This document shows, piece after piece, positions 33,001 through 45,709 of a stretch of 64,000 nucleotides of DNA. This DNA comes from Elysia crispata (Eukaryota; Mollusca; Gastropoda; Plakobranchidae), in NCBI GenBank assembly GCA_033675545.1, contig JAWDGP010006444.1, positions 62,001-126,000 of the forward strand. Direction: 5' to 3'. Each line of letters starts with the position of its first letter. Position 1 is the stretch's first letter. The notes under the pieces were generated by a model. The model saw only the letters and a program-made list of their open reading frames with translations, was not told the DNA's origin and made no database searches. The position numbers and the translations under genes are program-made.

Positions 33001-33231
33001 AAAGAATTTATTAATGCCTCAAGGCTCAATAGAAGTGACTATTTTTCCGAACACACTGGAAAATAAGTATGACACTTATTTTCCCGATGAGGCAGACGCT
33101 CTGATGAATAAGCTACTGGCAATGCGCTCATAGTTGGGCACCACATGGGTAAACAATCGGCTGAGCTTTCTCTGTTCACTTTCATAGAACAGCATTCTTT
33201 ACTCTTAATAACTGATTCTGGCTCACTGTTT

Positions 33232-33365
33232 TGATATATGCTAAAAATGATTTGTTGTGAGCAATTGTTTCACTTCCAATGCATTGGGATGACGAGTCAG
33301 GATAATCTGGATGATTTGGAGTGGCTTTGTGACCAAAATGTCAATTGCTACGATGACTTCATTTT
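33232..33365 (+). pseudogene. PHD-finger-like fragment
   Basis: Short plus-strand ORF with ICCEQLFHFQCIGMTSQDNL followed by LEWLCDQNV. The pattern 'C..C..WFH..C.G......W.C..C' of PHD fingers is visible, but the first Cys pair is incomplete. PHD fingers occur in several invertebrate transposon proteins as well as host genes; no flanking exon was recognised. Confidence 0.4.
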
Positions 33366-33851
33366 CTGTGGCATACAGTCAGTGTACTGCACAGGTTGTG
33401 AGTTGTACCGACTACATTTTCTTATTGTCTGTTTTAACTTTAATCACACTAAATTGCACATTACTAACAAATGATTCTTTAATGAGTCCAAAACTTATTT
33501 TTCCGAGTATAAAAAAGTTTCGGGTTTATTTTTCTGAGTGTTTGGGAAAATAAGATCGGCCATAAAAACAAACAAAAAAAAAACCTATAGCGTCATATGT
33601 CCTATATGATAATATAGTAAACCAATCGGGAGTCCTACCCAGAAATTCAAGGCCTGCAATAAATAACTACTGCCCAGTCACGGGCACAAAATGACCTAAC
33701 CCATTTTAATTATAGGCAAAAAACAGGAAAAAAAATAATTCTCTTATGGACTAAGTGTTGGAAAAGATTATAGATCTAGACCTAGTGTAGTATGTTACTT
33801 GTTGACTGAAGTTCAGATCTAGATCTAAATCTATCTAATCTATATTATATA

Positions 33852-34101
33852 AGGGAAATGTTCCTTTTAGGTACAGACTAATTTACACACCAAAGAGGGC
33901 TTCGTTTGATCGGGACCATAGAAAAAGACTGGGCTTGGTTACACAAAGAAGAAAAATTAATTTATTTCAGCTCTGTCTCTTATCTAACTTATCTGGATCT
34001 AGATTCGAGTTAGATCTAGGTGTAGAGGATTAGATTCCAAGATAGGAACTAATCCTCTTTGGTGTGTAAATTAGTCCACACCTAAAAGGAACTCTTTCCC
34101 T
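33852..34101. mobile_element. MITE with 48-bp inverted ends
   Basis: The left arm (33852-33898, containing 'actaatttacacaccaaaga') and the right arm (34054-34101, its complement) match at about 42 of 48 positions over a 250-bp element ending in 'agggaaa'/'tttccct'. There is no coding capacity. The flanks are AT-rich, so the target duplication is unresolved. Confidence 0.7.
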
Positions 34102-35068
34102 AGATAAGTATCCAGATCTAATTAATGTATTCTTCGCCGAAAAGTTTCAGAATACCGAAATTACAATCAGTACATGAGATTTAGAATCTAGAACTACGAA
34201 TTCCTGTTCGTTTTGTTAATGCAGACCTCAAAGATTGGAACTGGAGAACCGGGTTTATCTTAAAATCTTACTGAATTTGTTGGTGAACGACCGATCACAA
34301 ATCGAAATGAAGAAAGCATCATGCAGGAGTGTTGCTTCGATTCTTGCTTCAAACCTGGATCTTGACAAGGGACTCTGTCTACAGAAAAAGTGTCGATGTA
34401 GAATCTAAATGCAGAGCCTTTTTAGTTCAGTAGTAGACTACAACGAATACTGCAGACCAGAGAGTGATAACTGATGATGAGAAGGTCATGGACAGATTAT
34501 TGCCAGGTTTATCAAAGCTAAACTTCATTTTTAAAATTCATTTAATATTAAATGTATTTCAAATCTGAACATTTTGAATACATATATATATACTATCAAA
34601 GCTTGAATATTACATTTTATTATTATTCCTTCACATTTAACTGAAATGAAAAAAATCCGACATCAAATTATTTAATTCTATTGTTGTGGCCAAACAGAAT
34701 TAGAAAGGCATTCTGTGCAATCTTTGGCTCTCTTTGATCAAGAAATGGGGATAAGGTGGCTGATCTTGAAAAAAAAAATTTGTCATGCCCGTCAAGATAC
34801 TCCATTTAAAAAAAAAAACCTTGGCGAAGTGCGAACTCTTTATTTATTTATTTATTTATTTTGACTTTTTTTTAGATCCAGATCTAGATTAGCAGTTGCT
34901 TCCTTTGTTAACTTTTTGTCATTATCAATCACTCACCATTAAATAAATAATATAAAAAAAAAACAGTTCTTGTATTTAACTACCTTTATCTCGATAATGA
35001 AATCACCCACTATGTATAATTTGCATCAAATTTAAGACCAAGCAATGTCAGTACTCGTACTCTTTCTC

Positions 35069-35071
<3 letters not shown>

Positions 35072-35143
<72 letters not shown>

Positions 35144-35191
35144 CGGGTTATCATTTCACTCTACACATTTATCAAGCCAGTATTTTTTTTT

Positions 35192-35247
<56 letters not shown>
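35072..35247. repeat. two (CT)n microsatellites
   Basis: Pure CT tracts at 35072-35140 and 35194-35247, separated by 53 bases. The apparent Ser-Leu 'ORF' here is a translation artefact. Confidence 0.95.
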
Positions 35248-35249
<2 letters not shown>

Positions 35250-35786
35250 ATCTCTCTTTCTCCTTCGTTCACTATTTTATTACTGTCCATATTTGCCTTT
35301 TTTGAATCTTAATTTGAAGCTTACTTCTCCATTTTCAGTCTTGCTCTTCTTGTTTTACTCCCTCTTACCGTTTTTTTTTTCTTTTCCTCCCTCTCCTTGT
35401 CTCTCTATTCATTTATATAAGTAAGCTTCTTCTTTAGATCCTTCTTACGTGTTTCAGTTCGCCAGTTATAAATAGTGAACGTTTGAAGAGGTACCCGATT
35501 TACATGTACAAGATTATAACAAACGGCCAAATAAAAAACAAAACAACAAAGAACAATGTTTCGAATATGAAATTGTTTAACTTTTTTATTTTTAGGCATA
35601 TCAACACTAAAATTCATATCTTTTCTCTCAGTCTCTTTCTCACTCTTATTGTCTGTCTCTCACTCTTTGTCTCTCATTCTCTCTTCCTCTTACTGACTCT
35701 CTCTGTGTCTGTTTCTCTCAGTCATCATTTTCAAACCCCATCTCGTTCTCTCCTTCCAACCAGCGCGCGCCATCTGCCTATCTACT

Positions 35787-35924
<138 letters not shown>

Positions 35925-35999
35925 CTTTCAGTTCTAATGACTATGGTTTAAGAAAACACGCAAGGCTTAGTATTGCCACAGCGAAATGTTTGAATTAAG

Positions 36000-37860
36000 T
36001 TCCAACCTTCGAAGCCCTATCCTTTCCGAACGACTCTCAAAAAAGCCTTGTCAAGCTTTGGTGATACAGTGCTATGATTCTTTCTTTGAATTTTACTGGA
36101 ATATTACCAATGACATTTTGTTTACACTTTGGTGTTTCATACGCAAACACGCTTTATATCTTTATCATTTTTATCTGTAATTTTATAAGAGTCTCTCAGT
36201 CATTTGCCTATTAGACAATCTGGCCATAATCACGTGTGCCAGTTGTAAATATTTTAGTCCACATTTTCTACACAATTTTGGTAACAATTGCAAATTTTCT
36301 CCAGCATTTAATGTTTTTGTTTATTTTTTCGACATAATTAAACTTTGTTCCTGGGAAAGGATAGTCAATCACAGATATTAAATGAAAGATTCGGTAGCTG
36401 CCCTATGGGATGCCCAGAAGAGTTAAAAAACTTCTCTCTGGCTTCTTATGATTACGTTCATTTTGTTGTTAGAAATTCTCAGGTTGTCATTCAAATTACA
36501 ATACGCCGATTATGACGAGGGAGAAAGCCATCCGCAGTTTGTTTGATCGCATGATAAAGCCTTTTCACAACAATATTATCTTAGCTCAGACCATATTTTG
36601 TGCATATCAAAAAGGCGCTGTCATGATGGGCGGCTCTGAAAAGATGAGACCCCAAATTCAAGAAATGACGCTGTATCTGTCAAAGCTCAATAGAATGGTC
36701 AATAATAGTTTGAACTCTCTGCTTTTCATTACGTAACAGTCTATTACTTCGTTTATATATGTGTTAATTTACTTGATAAGTTCTGTCAGTTTTCTTTGCA
36801 CGTTCTGTAAAGATGACATTTAAGTCGCTGCCCTTATTTAACCCGTTTCAGGATATTTCAATATTCCCTCGTAGAAACAAGTTCAATCTGCTGCAAGAAT
36901 AAGTGAAGCAACGTTTACAGAGATCTTTGAGATGTCATCTTGACCTATGCTTAGTGCACAGACCCATAGCTTGGAACTGATGCTGCTGACACACCTGACT
37001 GTGTATCATTTAAATAACTCACTGCTGTGTTTTCCTGCGGCCTTACAGTTGCCCATCTTTGAGTGAGTCTTTCTGCTTCAGCGCACAGTCATATACTGGC
37101 TGTGATTCATCATTGTAATTGTGTCAACATATTATGCTAAAGCTACTGTTTTTTTTTTTAAAGAAACTGCAGTTTACACAGTTTTGTAAGATTTAAAAAA
37201 AATCAATTTAATAAAAGTTTTCATGTTGGAGTAAAGACATAAAATTCAGGACAACTCTTTATACCAATTTAAAAACCTCAATCAGTCTTGATCTCTATTA
37301 ATAGATCTAGTACAGCGACACGGAAGCGAGGCGGTTATGGTACATGTAGAACACTTGAATAATTTATGAGCATTGCTTCCTAGGCTCAATTACCCTAGGT
37401 GTATAGAACTAGTATAAAGACTTAGAGAAATTTCCAGTTCAAAGTACGGTGGTTATTTCAAAATCCATTACTAAGAAGAAAAAAAAATATATTTTCTCAC
37501 TTTACATAAAATCTGCATCTGCTTGAAACAAATTGAAATAGATAAAAATATTCGCTTACGGAAACTGCTCTTTACTTTGGATTGATATAGCCAGTAATGG
37601 AATCACTGGACCAGTGGGCATGAAGAACTTGCACCTCCTCAACTGGCACCATGGTTGTAGTGGCGTTTCACTTTTCAATCCAATGCCTAATTCTTTTTCT
37701 CCTTCTTTTTCAACTGCTACTACAACATGATCCTCTAATTCTCTCACTGTCATTTTTTTTGCTTCTTGTTCTCATTTTTAACTTCAAAATTTAATTATCC
37801 TTATTTTCCTGGTATAAACAATCCATGAGATAAATCATATTTCTTATAGAAAACCGAGAT
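36000..37860. other. no recognisable gene between CT and GA arrays
   Basis: ORFs of 65-75 codons at 36512-36736 (plus) and 37556-37753 (minus) carry no familiar motif. The latter ends just before a GTAAGC donor-like site, but nothing else supports an exon. Confidence 0.35.
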
Positions 37861-37862
37861 GC

Positions 37863-38142
<280 letters not shown>

Positions 38143-38150
38143 ATTGCCAC

Positions 38151-38208
38151 AATCATGAATAATTATTTCTTTGTACTTGCCACACACTGGCATTCTTGCG
38201 TACAATCA
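38151..38208. repeat. 58-bp flank shared by GA arrays, copy 1
   Basis: From 'aatcatgaataattatttct' to 'cattcttgcgtacaatca'. It differs at only two positions from 53481-53538, which also borders GA arrays. Confidence 0.9.
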
Positions 38209-41200
38209 CTGCTGTGCTTCGTGGGAGGTTCTGTCTTTAAGTTTTGTGCTAGATAATCTTTACTTTCCTCATATCTATTTTTGTATTTCGATTTTTTTTA
38301 AATTACGAAATTTGTCCTAGACTTTGTTTTATTTAAAAATGTTTTGTTTACTATCTATTTGATCTCATCCTTAAGGCAGTTAAGTATCATCCCCATAATA
38401 GGGGTTCATTGAATCGGTTTCAAGTGCTGCATTTTCTGCAAAGAGTAACTCAGTATGCGTGTATTTCTTGACCCTTTTCTTCGATTTTAAATTTTTAAAG
38501 CATCTCATCGATTGTTGCCGTGAGAAACTGGAGATATAAGATTACCTTGTGTGACTTTTCTCTGCAATTTTATTTATTGTGAGATTTGATATTAATATGA
38601 ACCTTTAGCTGTTACTCCTACCTGTATTTATCTTTGATTTTATTTACTCCGAAGTTTCCTAGGGCTTTGAATATCACTACACTTTCCATGAAATCGAAGG
38701 GTTTCCCATCATCTATAAAATATATTTTTTAAATCCAGTAAGTATTTCTAAAATTTAGTTCATGGATTGATTATGGGCTATTGTAATGTAACCCATTCTC
38801 TAGCAGTTAATTCTAGACTGAAATTGTTTTATTTTGATAATCTCCTAAGATTGTTCTTAATATATTTCCGATCTTGTTTCTTGTTTATTTTTTTTAAAAC
38901 GTGATTGGATGTAGGTTTTTAGTCCCGGTTCCGTTGAAAATTGATTTGATGCTTTTTGATGTCTTACCGCCTCCTAAATAATTATATATCACTGTAAGTT
39001 GATGCTTCTTAGTTGCTTCATCACTTCATCACTTCATCCATTTTTTTTTAAGAAAGTATTTTTAGCATCAGCTAGGCGAATCAATAATGATGTCTCTATT
39101 TTGTAATTTGTACAGGCTTTGCTATAAATTTTCACTTACTTTAAAAAAATCCTTTAAGTAGCCTTATCTCTCACTCTTGTCTTCATTCCTTCTCTCAATT
39201 ATTATGATCACTTTAAAATGCTTTATATAGTCCTTAAATACCTAATGTGTTTTTTTAGCCAATAATTTCTTCTTAATGTACGTTTTAGATCAGTATGCTC
39301 AATTTTCTACATGTCGGAAGCAATATCTTGTTTCTTATTTCATTTGATTTTTCATTAAGTTTTCTCACCTCGCGACTTCAACTGTTTCAATTTTCATATC
39401 AGCATTTCATTATCATATTCTTGCTTCTTCTTTAATGTTATTTTCAGAAATGTTTCAGCCTTGTTTTCACTATTTTGTTGCAAATGTTTACTCATGTGCC
39501 CATTAATTTATATACATCTCTTTTTTAACTTCGAATTTCACAACAACATGCGTTCTTGCTGATGCTGTCTTTCATACGCTAAAAACAACTTAGAGTGGAG
39601 CTCATGATTTCCAACTAGGTTGCATAACTCTTTAGAAAATTTTATACCCCAGAATGGAAAAGCTGCTACAATTTTGATCATCCCTTAGGGATTTTTCAAA
39701 CAGATAATTTACTTTCTTTTTTTTCCCCACCCATTCCAATGATGTCTCTTCACTTCCATTGCCTTTTCATATGCGTAAAGCCATTAAGTATTTAGGGAGT
39801 TTTAGCTGTATTAATTTTCTCTTTTAATAAAAATAATTATCCAATAAGTAATTATTTTAATTTTTCGCTTACTTTTCTCCATACGTTGTTTGGAAGCTTC
39901 ATAAAAATGTGCTTTAATTTTCGTTCGCGCCGAATCTTGATGTTTATACCATTATTAGGGTTGTCTACTTAGGCTTTTGCAGATTGCTGTGCAGCCCCTA
40001 TACTTTTAACTCTCTCCTCTCGGACTTACGGTCTGAGATACATTCTTTCCTCTCGTGGAACAAGAACTCATGTATCTTGATTTATGGACGTCTTTTTTTT
40101 CCTACCTTAAAAGCATTACGTATGAGTGCTGTCCTTCCATCTTTTAAGTGTATTAATCGCCAACAAATGCTACCTCTTTCCTCTCTATTATAATTTTCCG
40201 TTGCCCATTTCGTAGAACTAGATACACCGGAAATCATTGTAATCTGCGTTTGGATCCACAGAAATGAGTAGCTAAGGTAAATCCAACAATAGTCTTACTT
40301 GGTGGGGATAAACCGATGGCATTGGAGAGTATCGTTTAAAACATTATGGGACCACTGATGTAATGTGATGTATGCAAAGCGGAGTAACTCCGTAGTTTCT
40401 GCGTGAAACGTAAGGAACATTAAGTTACTCTAAGGGGACTAACTCTATGTAATGCTCACATTGTAATTTTATTTATTATCTTTTCCTTCTTTTTTTGAGA
40501 CAACGAAACACAAAAAATATGTATGAGATTATGTGCAGAATGAAAAGTTAATGCAGGCACAGGTTCTTATTTTCCTCTCAACATCGATAGGCTAACCTTT
40601 TATTTTATCTGTAAACATCAGGAGATATTTTTAAATATCAATCGATATCATACATTGGCCATACAACATTCATTTGAAATGTTAACCCTGCCCTATGCGC
40701 AACAATTGATTTCAATGCGTTTTTTTTTTTTTAAATTAATTTTGTCACTCTCCATGTTCAATATGTTTATCATAATTTTTACATGCTATCGCTTTACGGT
40801 GGGGTTTAAAATGTCCACAATGAATAAAATGAGTATTTAGAGCTGTTCTGTGATTGCCTAGCGTATAACAAGCGAAAGTGGCCTCAAGTAAATTTGGTGT
40901 TTATTATTTCTTCTTCGTATTAAAATTTTTTTCCCTTGTCTTCTCTATGCTTTGTCAGTGTCGCATGATAAATTATTTTTTTGTTGCTGCTCGACACAAG
41001 TTAATCCATCTTTGGTGTGAAAAAAAAGCCGGATGCCCTAAGCATTGAGAGGAAAATGAATAGAACCTGTGAACAAATTTCTGACGTAAAGGCAGATAAG
41101 ATTTGACAGGGATGAGTCGAATGGAACAATTTAATCAGGCCGTGAACTCAAACGTTGTGAACACAAATACTGGCAGAGGGAGCCATTGAAATATCTACTC

Positions 41201-43500
41201 ATAATAATTACAGCCTTCACTAATTTATCTTCTGTGGCTTTATAGTTCAGCTTGCATATCACGGGTAACGTATTTCATTGCTCAAACAGTTTGATTTGTC
41301 ATCCCTGGATGTTTTAATCTCCTGCACTGACCCCAATACGCTAAATTACCTTCAAGGTATTGTCAACAGAACTAAAGCTGGCAGTGGGAGCCATGAAAAA
41401 ATGTACCTATAATAACGGAAAAGTACACATGACTGTGGGCACTGTGCAGGAGAAAGGTTAGGCCCCAACATGGAAAATTACCTTCAAGGTATTTCATTAA
41501 CAGAACGCTCAAATGTTAAAAAACCTTTTTTGCCTCGCCTTACTTCCCATAATGGAATAAGATTTCTTTTTCATTTCAAACTAAATGTTTAGGAGAGGGT
41601 TGTGAGAGTATAAAAAAGAAAAAGGTGTTAAAGGAGCTAATTATATTTATCATTTGCTTTGCTAGGATGACAACAATTTAACAACAGATACCGGCAATGC
41701 AGGTTAAAGAATCCAAATCATCTTTAGAGCACCCAACTGTGTTTTCGTGTTCTGGATATCAAATTGAAACACTTTCATGCTCACATGATTATTATCATAG
41801 GGTTTATACCGTACCAATTTTGCGTGTATGTAACGATAAGTAAATTCATTTAAAGCGGTAGTTTTAAAACTAAAGCCACTTCCTTTCCTGGCCTTGATTG
41901 GTTAGTTGCCTCACAGATGGTTGAGGAGTTGCTTATTGTTTACTTTAAAAAGTCCGCTGATGCAGGGTTTTAAGAGCCTCTACAGATCTTCATTTCAAGT
42001 AGGGCTGATTTAACGGTAAAACAGAGACACTCCACAACCGGTTTGCCTGTCAGTGGAGTGCCGTCCACGTTACACGGTCTCGCCCTCAGGGTCTGAGGCG
42101 GCGGTGCGAGATTTTTTCTATGTGAATTTTGCCGAGTGTCTTGACAGTGACGCGCAGGTTATTTATCTTTTACAAAACTGTATCTGTATCCGTTTCAACT
42201 AGGCTTTGAGAAATTTGATGTGCAGTTTCTTTTATCAGTCTGTTATTTAAGTTTTTTTTCCATAAACACTCATGCGACCGGTGAATTTCGACAAAGTCGA
42301 AAACCTTAATTTTCGGCCATAAAGCCATTTTCAATTCAAATCTGAAATTAAAAGGATTGTTAAAATTAACTTTTGTGAAACTTGACAATTTTTCGAGTGA
42401 ATAAAGCTGATGCAGAGATAACGGGAAGAAACTAAACAGAGAGTCTAGTGTTTGAGACAGAATACGCAAATAATTAACTTAGAACCCTGCAATATACTGT
42501 TTTGCGGGTGTTTAAGAGAAAGTGTGTGTATATAAAATATGCATAAATGCTTAAAGATAAATCTGTTTTCATAAAGGAAGCAATAAATTAGGCCTTCTGC
42601 GAGTCGACTTTGCTATTTCGAGGACGTTGATTAAAAAATATAACTTGAATAATCATACATTCAACTTCCAATGTTCTATCAATCTATGAAGAAAAAGTTG
42701 CACTTGAGAAAAAATGTTCGAATATAGATCCCCGCTCAAATATCAAAAGATGTAAATTGTGGCTATTTGAAGTTGATCTTAGTAGTGAAAAGAATAAAAG
42801 TTTATCATCTCTGCAGAAAACAAAGGCTAGAGATTCTTTGCATGAAATTAAACACTAAAATCCAAATATTAGAAGTACATCGGTGGATTTATCAATCACA
42901 GACTGTCCACAGTAGAGGACAACCTGTTCTCGGGCAGTTAATGCTGCAACACACTTGTTTGCCTTGGCTTTTACAGAAGTTGTGATGGATTCTTTTAAAC
43001 CGTTTTAGGGGAAAAATAAAAACAATAGTTAGTATTATATAAAAAAATATGAAGGACTAAAATCTGTACTCATTTTGGTCTTCTTTGTCATTTACCTGGA
43101 CACTATTTGATACCACTAAAAATATAATATATCAAAATGAACAGACAAAATATGTTATTTGAAAATAGACATAAGAAAACTAACGATAGGTAGGCTTAAT
43201 TCACAGCTTTTATAACTGATTTATATGCTTGAAATTACAGAAAGATAAATGAAATTACTAGGGCTGATGAATAAGTGATCTCCCTGACTATGAAAGACGA
43301 CGCCTATACTAGATGAAGTGAAATTATCACAGATATGCAAACTGCTTCAAATTTCCAAAAATTATACCTGCATATACACATAATAGTATATGATTTTGCC
43401 ATCACGCGTTAAAGTGCATATCTTCTAAACGGAAGCTACATGCTTTTGTCAAATTTTCATTACGGAAAAAATTCCTAATACAAAAAATAATGGACAACAT
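38209..43500. other. 5-kb region, no gene seen
   Basis: AT-rich with T-rich plus-strand stretches and only short ORFs (99 codons at most). No transposon motif, RNA gene or tandem array was recognised. Confidence 0.4.
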
Positions 43501-43504
43501 TGAC

Positions 43505-44500
43505 TGATCTGTGACAACATATCTTTACCTGAATGGTAAAACAACAAAAGGAATACATCAAGAAATGTCTGAAATGTATGAGAACACAAGGCGATCGTGT
43601 GCAGTGAAATTTAAAGTAAGGAAATTTAAATGTTGCCATCTTGATGTGTCATCACGGCCGGCCTCAAGATATCATAACTTAGTATATGGTAGACACAGTA
43701 AATAAATTCGTTTTGTCTGAAAGAAGTATTACAACCAAAAAGATCACCACAGAAATCTCTATTTGCTACAGGTCAAGATGGACAATTTTACATGGACACT
43801 AAAGATCTCTGCAAGTTGGAGGTCACGTCTTTTGAAACCAGAGATGAAAACTGGAAGAAAACGCGCCTGTAGGTTTTTGCTGCATCTTTGAAAAGACAGA
43901 CATGATTTTTTTGATCGCTTAGTTGCTGTTAATGAGACTTCACTAGTATGACCCTGAATAAAAATCTCAGTCATTTAAATGGAAAACACACTCAGAACAA
44001 AACCTCAAGCAGGCGAAAATGATCCGCCTTCAAGTAAAGGTCAAGCAGTTTGTTTTTTTAGGACTCAAATGATATCTCTTCGCTACTATCTCCAGAACAG
44101 TGAATGCTGAATACTTTTCAGAAATTTTCCAACATCTGAAACATGAGCTATACTAAAAAAATTCTAGAATGATGCGCAAGGGTGTTTTCTGCTACGGGAC
44201 ATCCCGTCGTTCTGAAATTGTTACGGCCGTTGCTGACAGATGCTCCTTTCAAGTCCTATCTGATCCTGCATACTCACCTGATATATCACCATCTGACTTT
44301 TTTTTCTATTCTGTTCGTTGACAATAGAACTAGAAGGAACAAAATATGATGGCGAAAAACATGTTTCTGCTGTAGCAAAGGCGTTGTTGGAGGCTCAACC
44401 ACATGAGTTTAACTTTGAAAGATGTTTGAAGGTGAAAGCACGATAGGATGTGAGTATCGCTGTGGGTGGTGATTGTGCAGAGAAATAAAAGCAAGTATGT
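43505..44500 (+). pseudogene. mariner transposase relic
   Basis: Plus-strand frames read in order: YLYLNGKTTKGIHQEMSEMY then SCAVKFKVRKFKC (the HTH 'I..L...G....EIH......Y......VK.WV..F'), LLAVNETSL-type 'VNETSL' (first Asp region altered), KQAKMIRLQVKVKQFVFLGL, RKGVFCYGTS in the place of 'LHDNAP', and SDPAYSPDISPSDFFFYSVR, which matches the 'HPPYSPDLAPSDYFLF' signature. Stops and frame changes occur throughout and the second catalytic Asp motif is destroyed, so it is dead. It ends about 100 bp from the stop codon of the receptor gene on the other strand. Confidence 0.75.
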
Positions 44501-44602
44501 TAACTCGCGTACTTCAGAGTCAGGGAGATTACTTATTGATCACTCCGTGAGTATTAGTATTATTGAATTTTATCATAAGATATCTCCAATGTTTAGACTG
44601 AT

Positions 44603-45709
44603 TTAACTTTCGAGCTCTCTATTGTAGATTTTGATGGAGATGTAATTTTTAAACTTGGAATTGAACCTAAGATACACAAAGAAATTAACGAACGCGTTAA
44701 TAGCGGATATAACGTTAGCAGAGTTGTAGAAAACGAAGAAAAAATTATTAAACTGTCCTCCAAATTCGAATCTTGGTTCGAAAAATTTATACAGAGAAAT
44801 AAATATTCTGGGAGTTGTGAGAATAACATGAATAAGGACAACAATCAAACTCTGTTTCACAACCAACGACTCCTTCGAATCTTTCTTCTGGGTCTGTTCT
44901 TTCTCACTGCGTTTGTTGTCGTTCATATCCTTTTTCTCTTTCTCCTCTTTGCTTTTCCTCAAATCTGCTCCAGATTCAGTGTGGTGGGCATAAGATTTTG
45001 ACTTTTGCTTAAGTTTCATAGAAGACCGCATACCGATGGAGATAGCCACTGTGCATATGACCATTATACCATACTCCGTAAAAGTTAGTACTGTTTTGAT
45101 AAATATAAGAGCAAATTTGTCGAACGTAACCCATGAGTCGAAGTACTCAAACACTATCAGCGTGGTGGTGTTGTCGATAGGATCAGGTATAGTCTTCAAC
45201 CTAAAAGTTGCAAACCGGGGTAGTGAACAAGCCAGTATTATGAGAGAGATGGAGGCACAGACGATCATTGATCTTTTCTTGTTGAACGCATGTCGGGTGT
45301 GGAATGGAAAGGTCACGCACAGGCCACGCTGCACGGCGATATATGTTGTAGTCAACGAACCCAAGTCCATGAATAACGCGAAGATGAATGAAACCAAAGT
45401 TATTAAAGTGGGCAAGCTTCTGCCCCAGCTGGCGCCACTGTAAAAAATTATTGAAAATACCGCATGGACGGATAATAGAAGCATTGAGCTGAAATCTGAA
45501 AGCGCTAAAGAAATAAAGCAAACCGTGACGCTGTCCAGTGTTGTGTTGACGAAGATATAAACGTTGAGAATGTTGAGGACGGTTGCAGGAAGGCTGATGG
45601 TGAGGACCATGAAACTCACCATCACCATGATGTAGGGTGTGATCTGGTCGCTAATCAGAGGCTGCCCCAGCCGAGCTGACACAGTCTCTAAGCTGGTGGA
45701 GACGTTCAT
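44603..45709 (-). CDS. rhodopsin-family GPCR, gastropod chemosensory-receptor type
   Basis: Intact single-exon gene, 368 residues, ATG at 45709, with an N-glycosylation site (NVS) directly after the start. Seven hydrophobic segments are visible at about residues 24-54, 63-92, 103-130, 148-168, 199-228, 285-308 and 322-346. Family marks: LALSD in helix 2 (for LAxAD), VQRGLCVTFPF at the end of helix 3 (for DRY....P), and NAFVNFFVYLRFNSKF at helix 7 (for NPxxY). The third cytoplasmic loop is long and highly charged (about residues 232-280). These features fit the intronless 'chemosensory receptors' expanded in gastropods and, more distantly, neuropeptide-type receptors; the ligand is unknown. 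No upstream exon or promoter was identified. Confidence 0.85.
   Translation of the reverse strand: MNVSTSLETVSARLGQPLISDQITPYIMVMVSFMVLTISLPATVLNILNVYIFVNTTLDSVTVCFISLALSDFSSMLLLSVHAVFSIIFYSGASWGRSLPTLITLVSFIFALFMDLGSLTTTYIAVQRGLCVTFPFHTRHAFNKKRSMIVCASISLIILACSLPRFATFRLKTIPDPIDNTTTLIVFEYFDSWVTFDKFALIFIKTVLTFTEYGIMVICTVAISIGMRSSMKLKQKSKSYAHHTESGADLRKSKEEKEKKDMNDNKRSEKEQTQKKDSKESLVVKQSLIVVLIHVILTTPRIFISLYKFFEPRFEFGGQFNNFFFVFYNSANVISAINAFVNFFVYLRFNSKFKNYISIKIYNRELES

Noticed and set aside
36512..36736. 74-codon ORF
   Set aside because: No recognisable motif and no neighbouring exon; length is within chance.
37556..37753. 65-codon minus-strand ORF with a donor-like GTAAGC at its end, considered as PDHA1 exon 1
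   Set aside because: Does not read like a mitochondrial presequence and is 9 kb away with nothing linking it to the gene.
45036..45443. 135-codon plus-strand ORF
   Set aside because: Antisense shadow of the GPCR gene.
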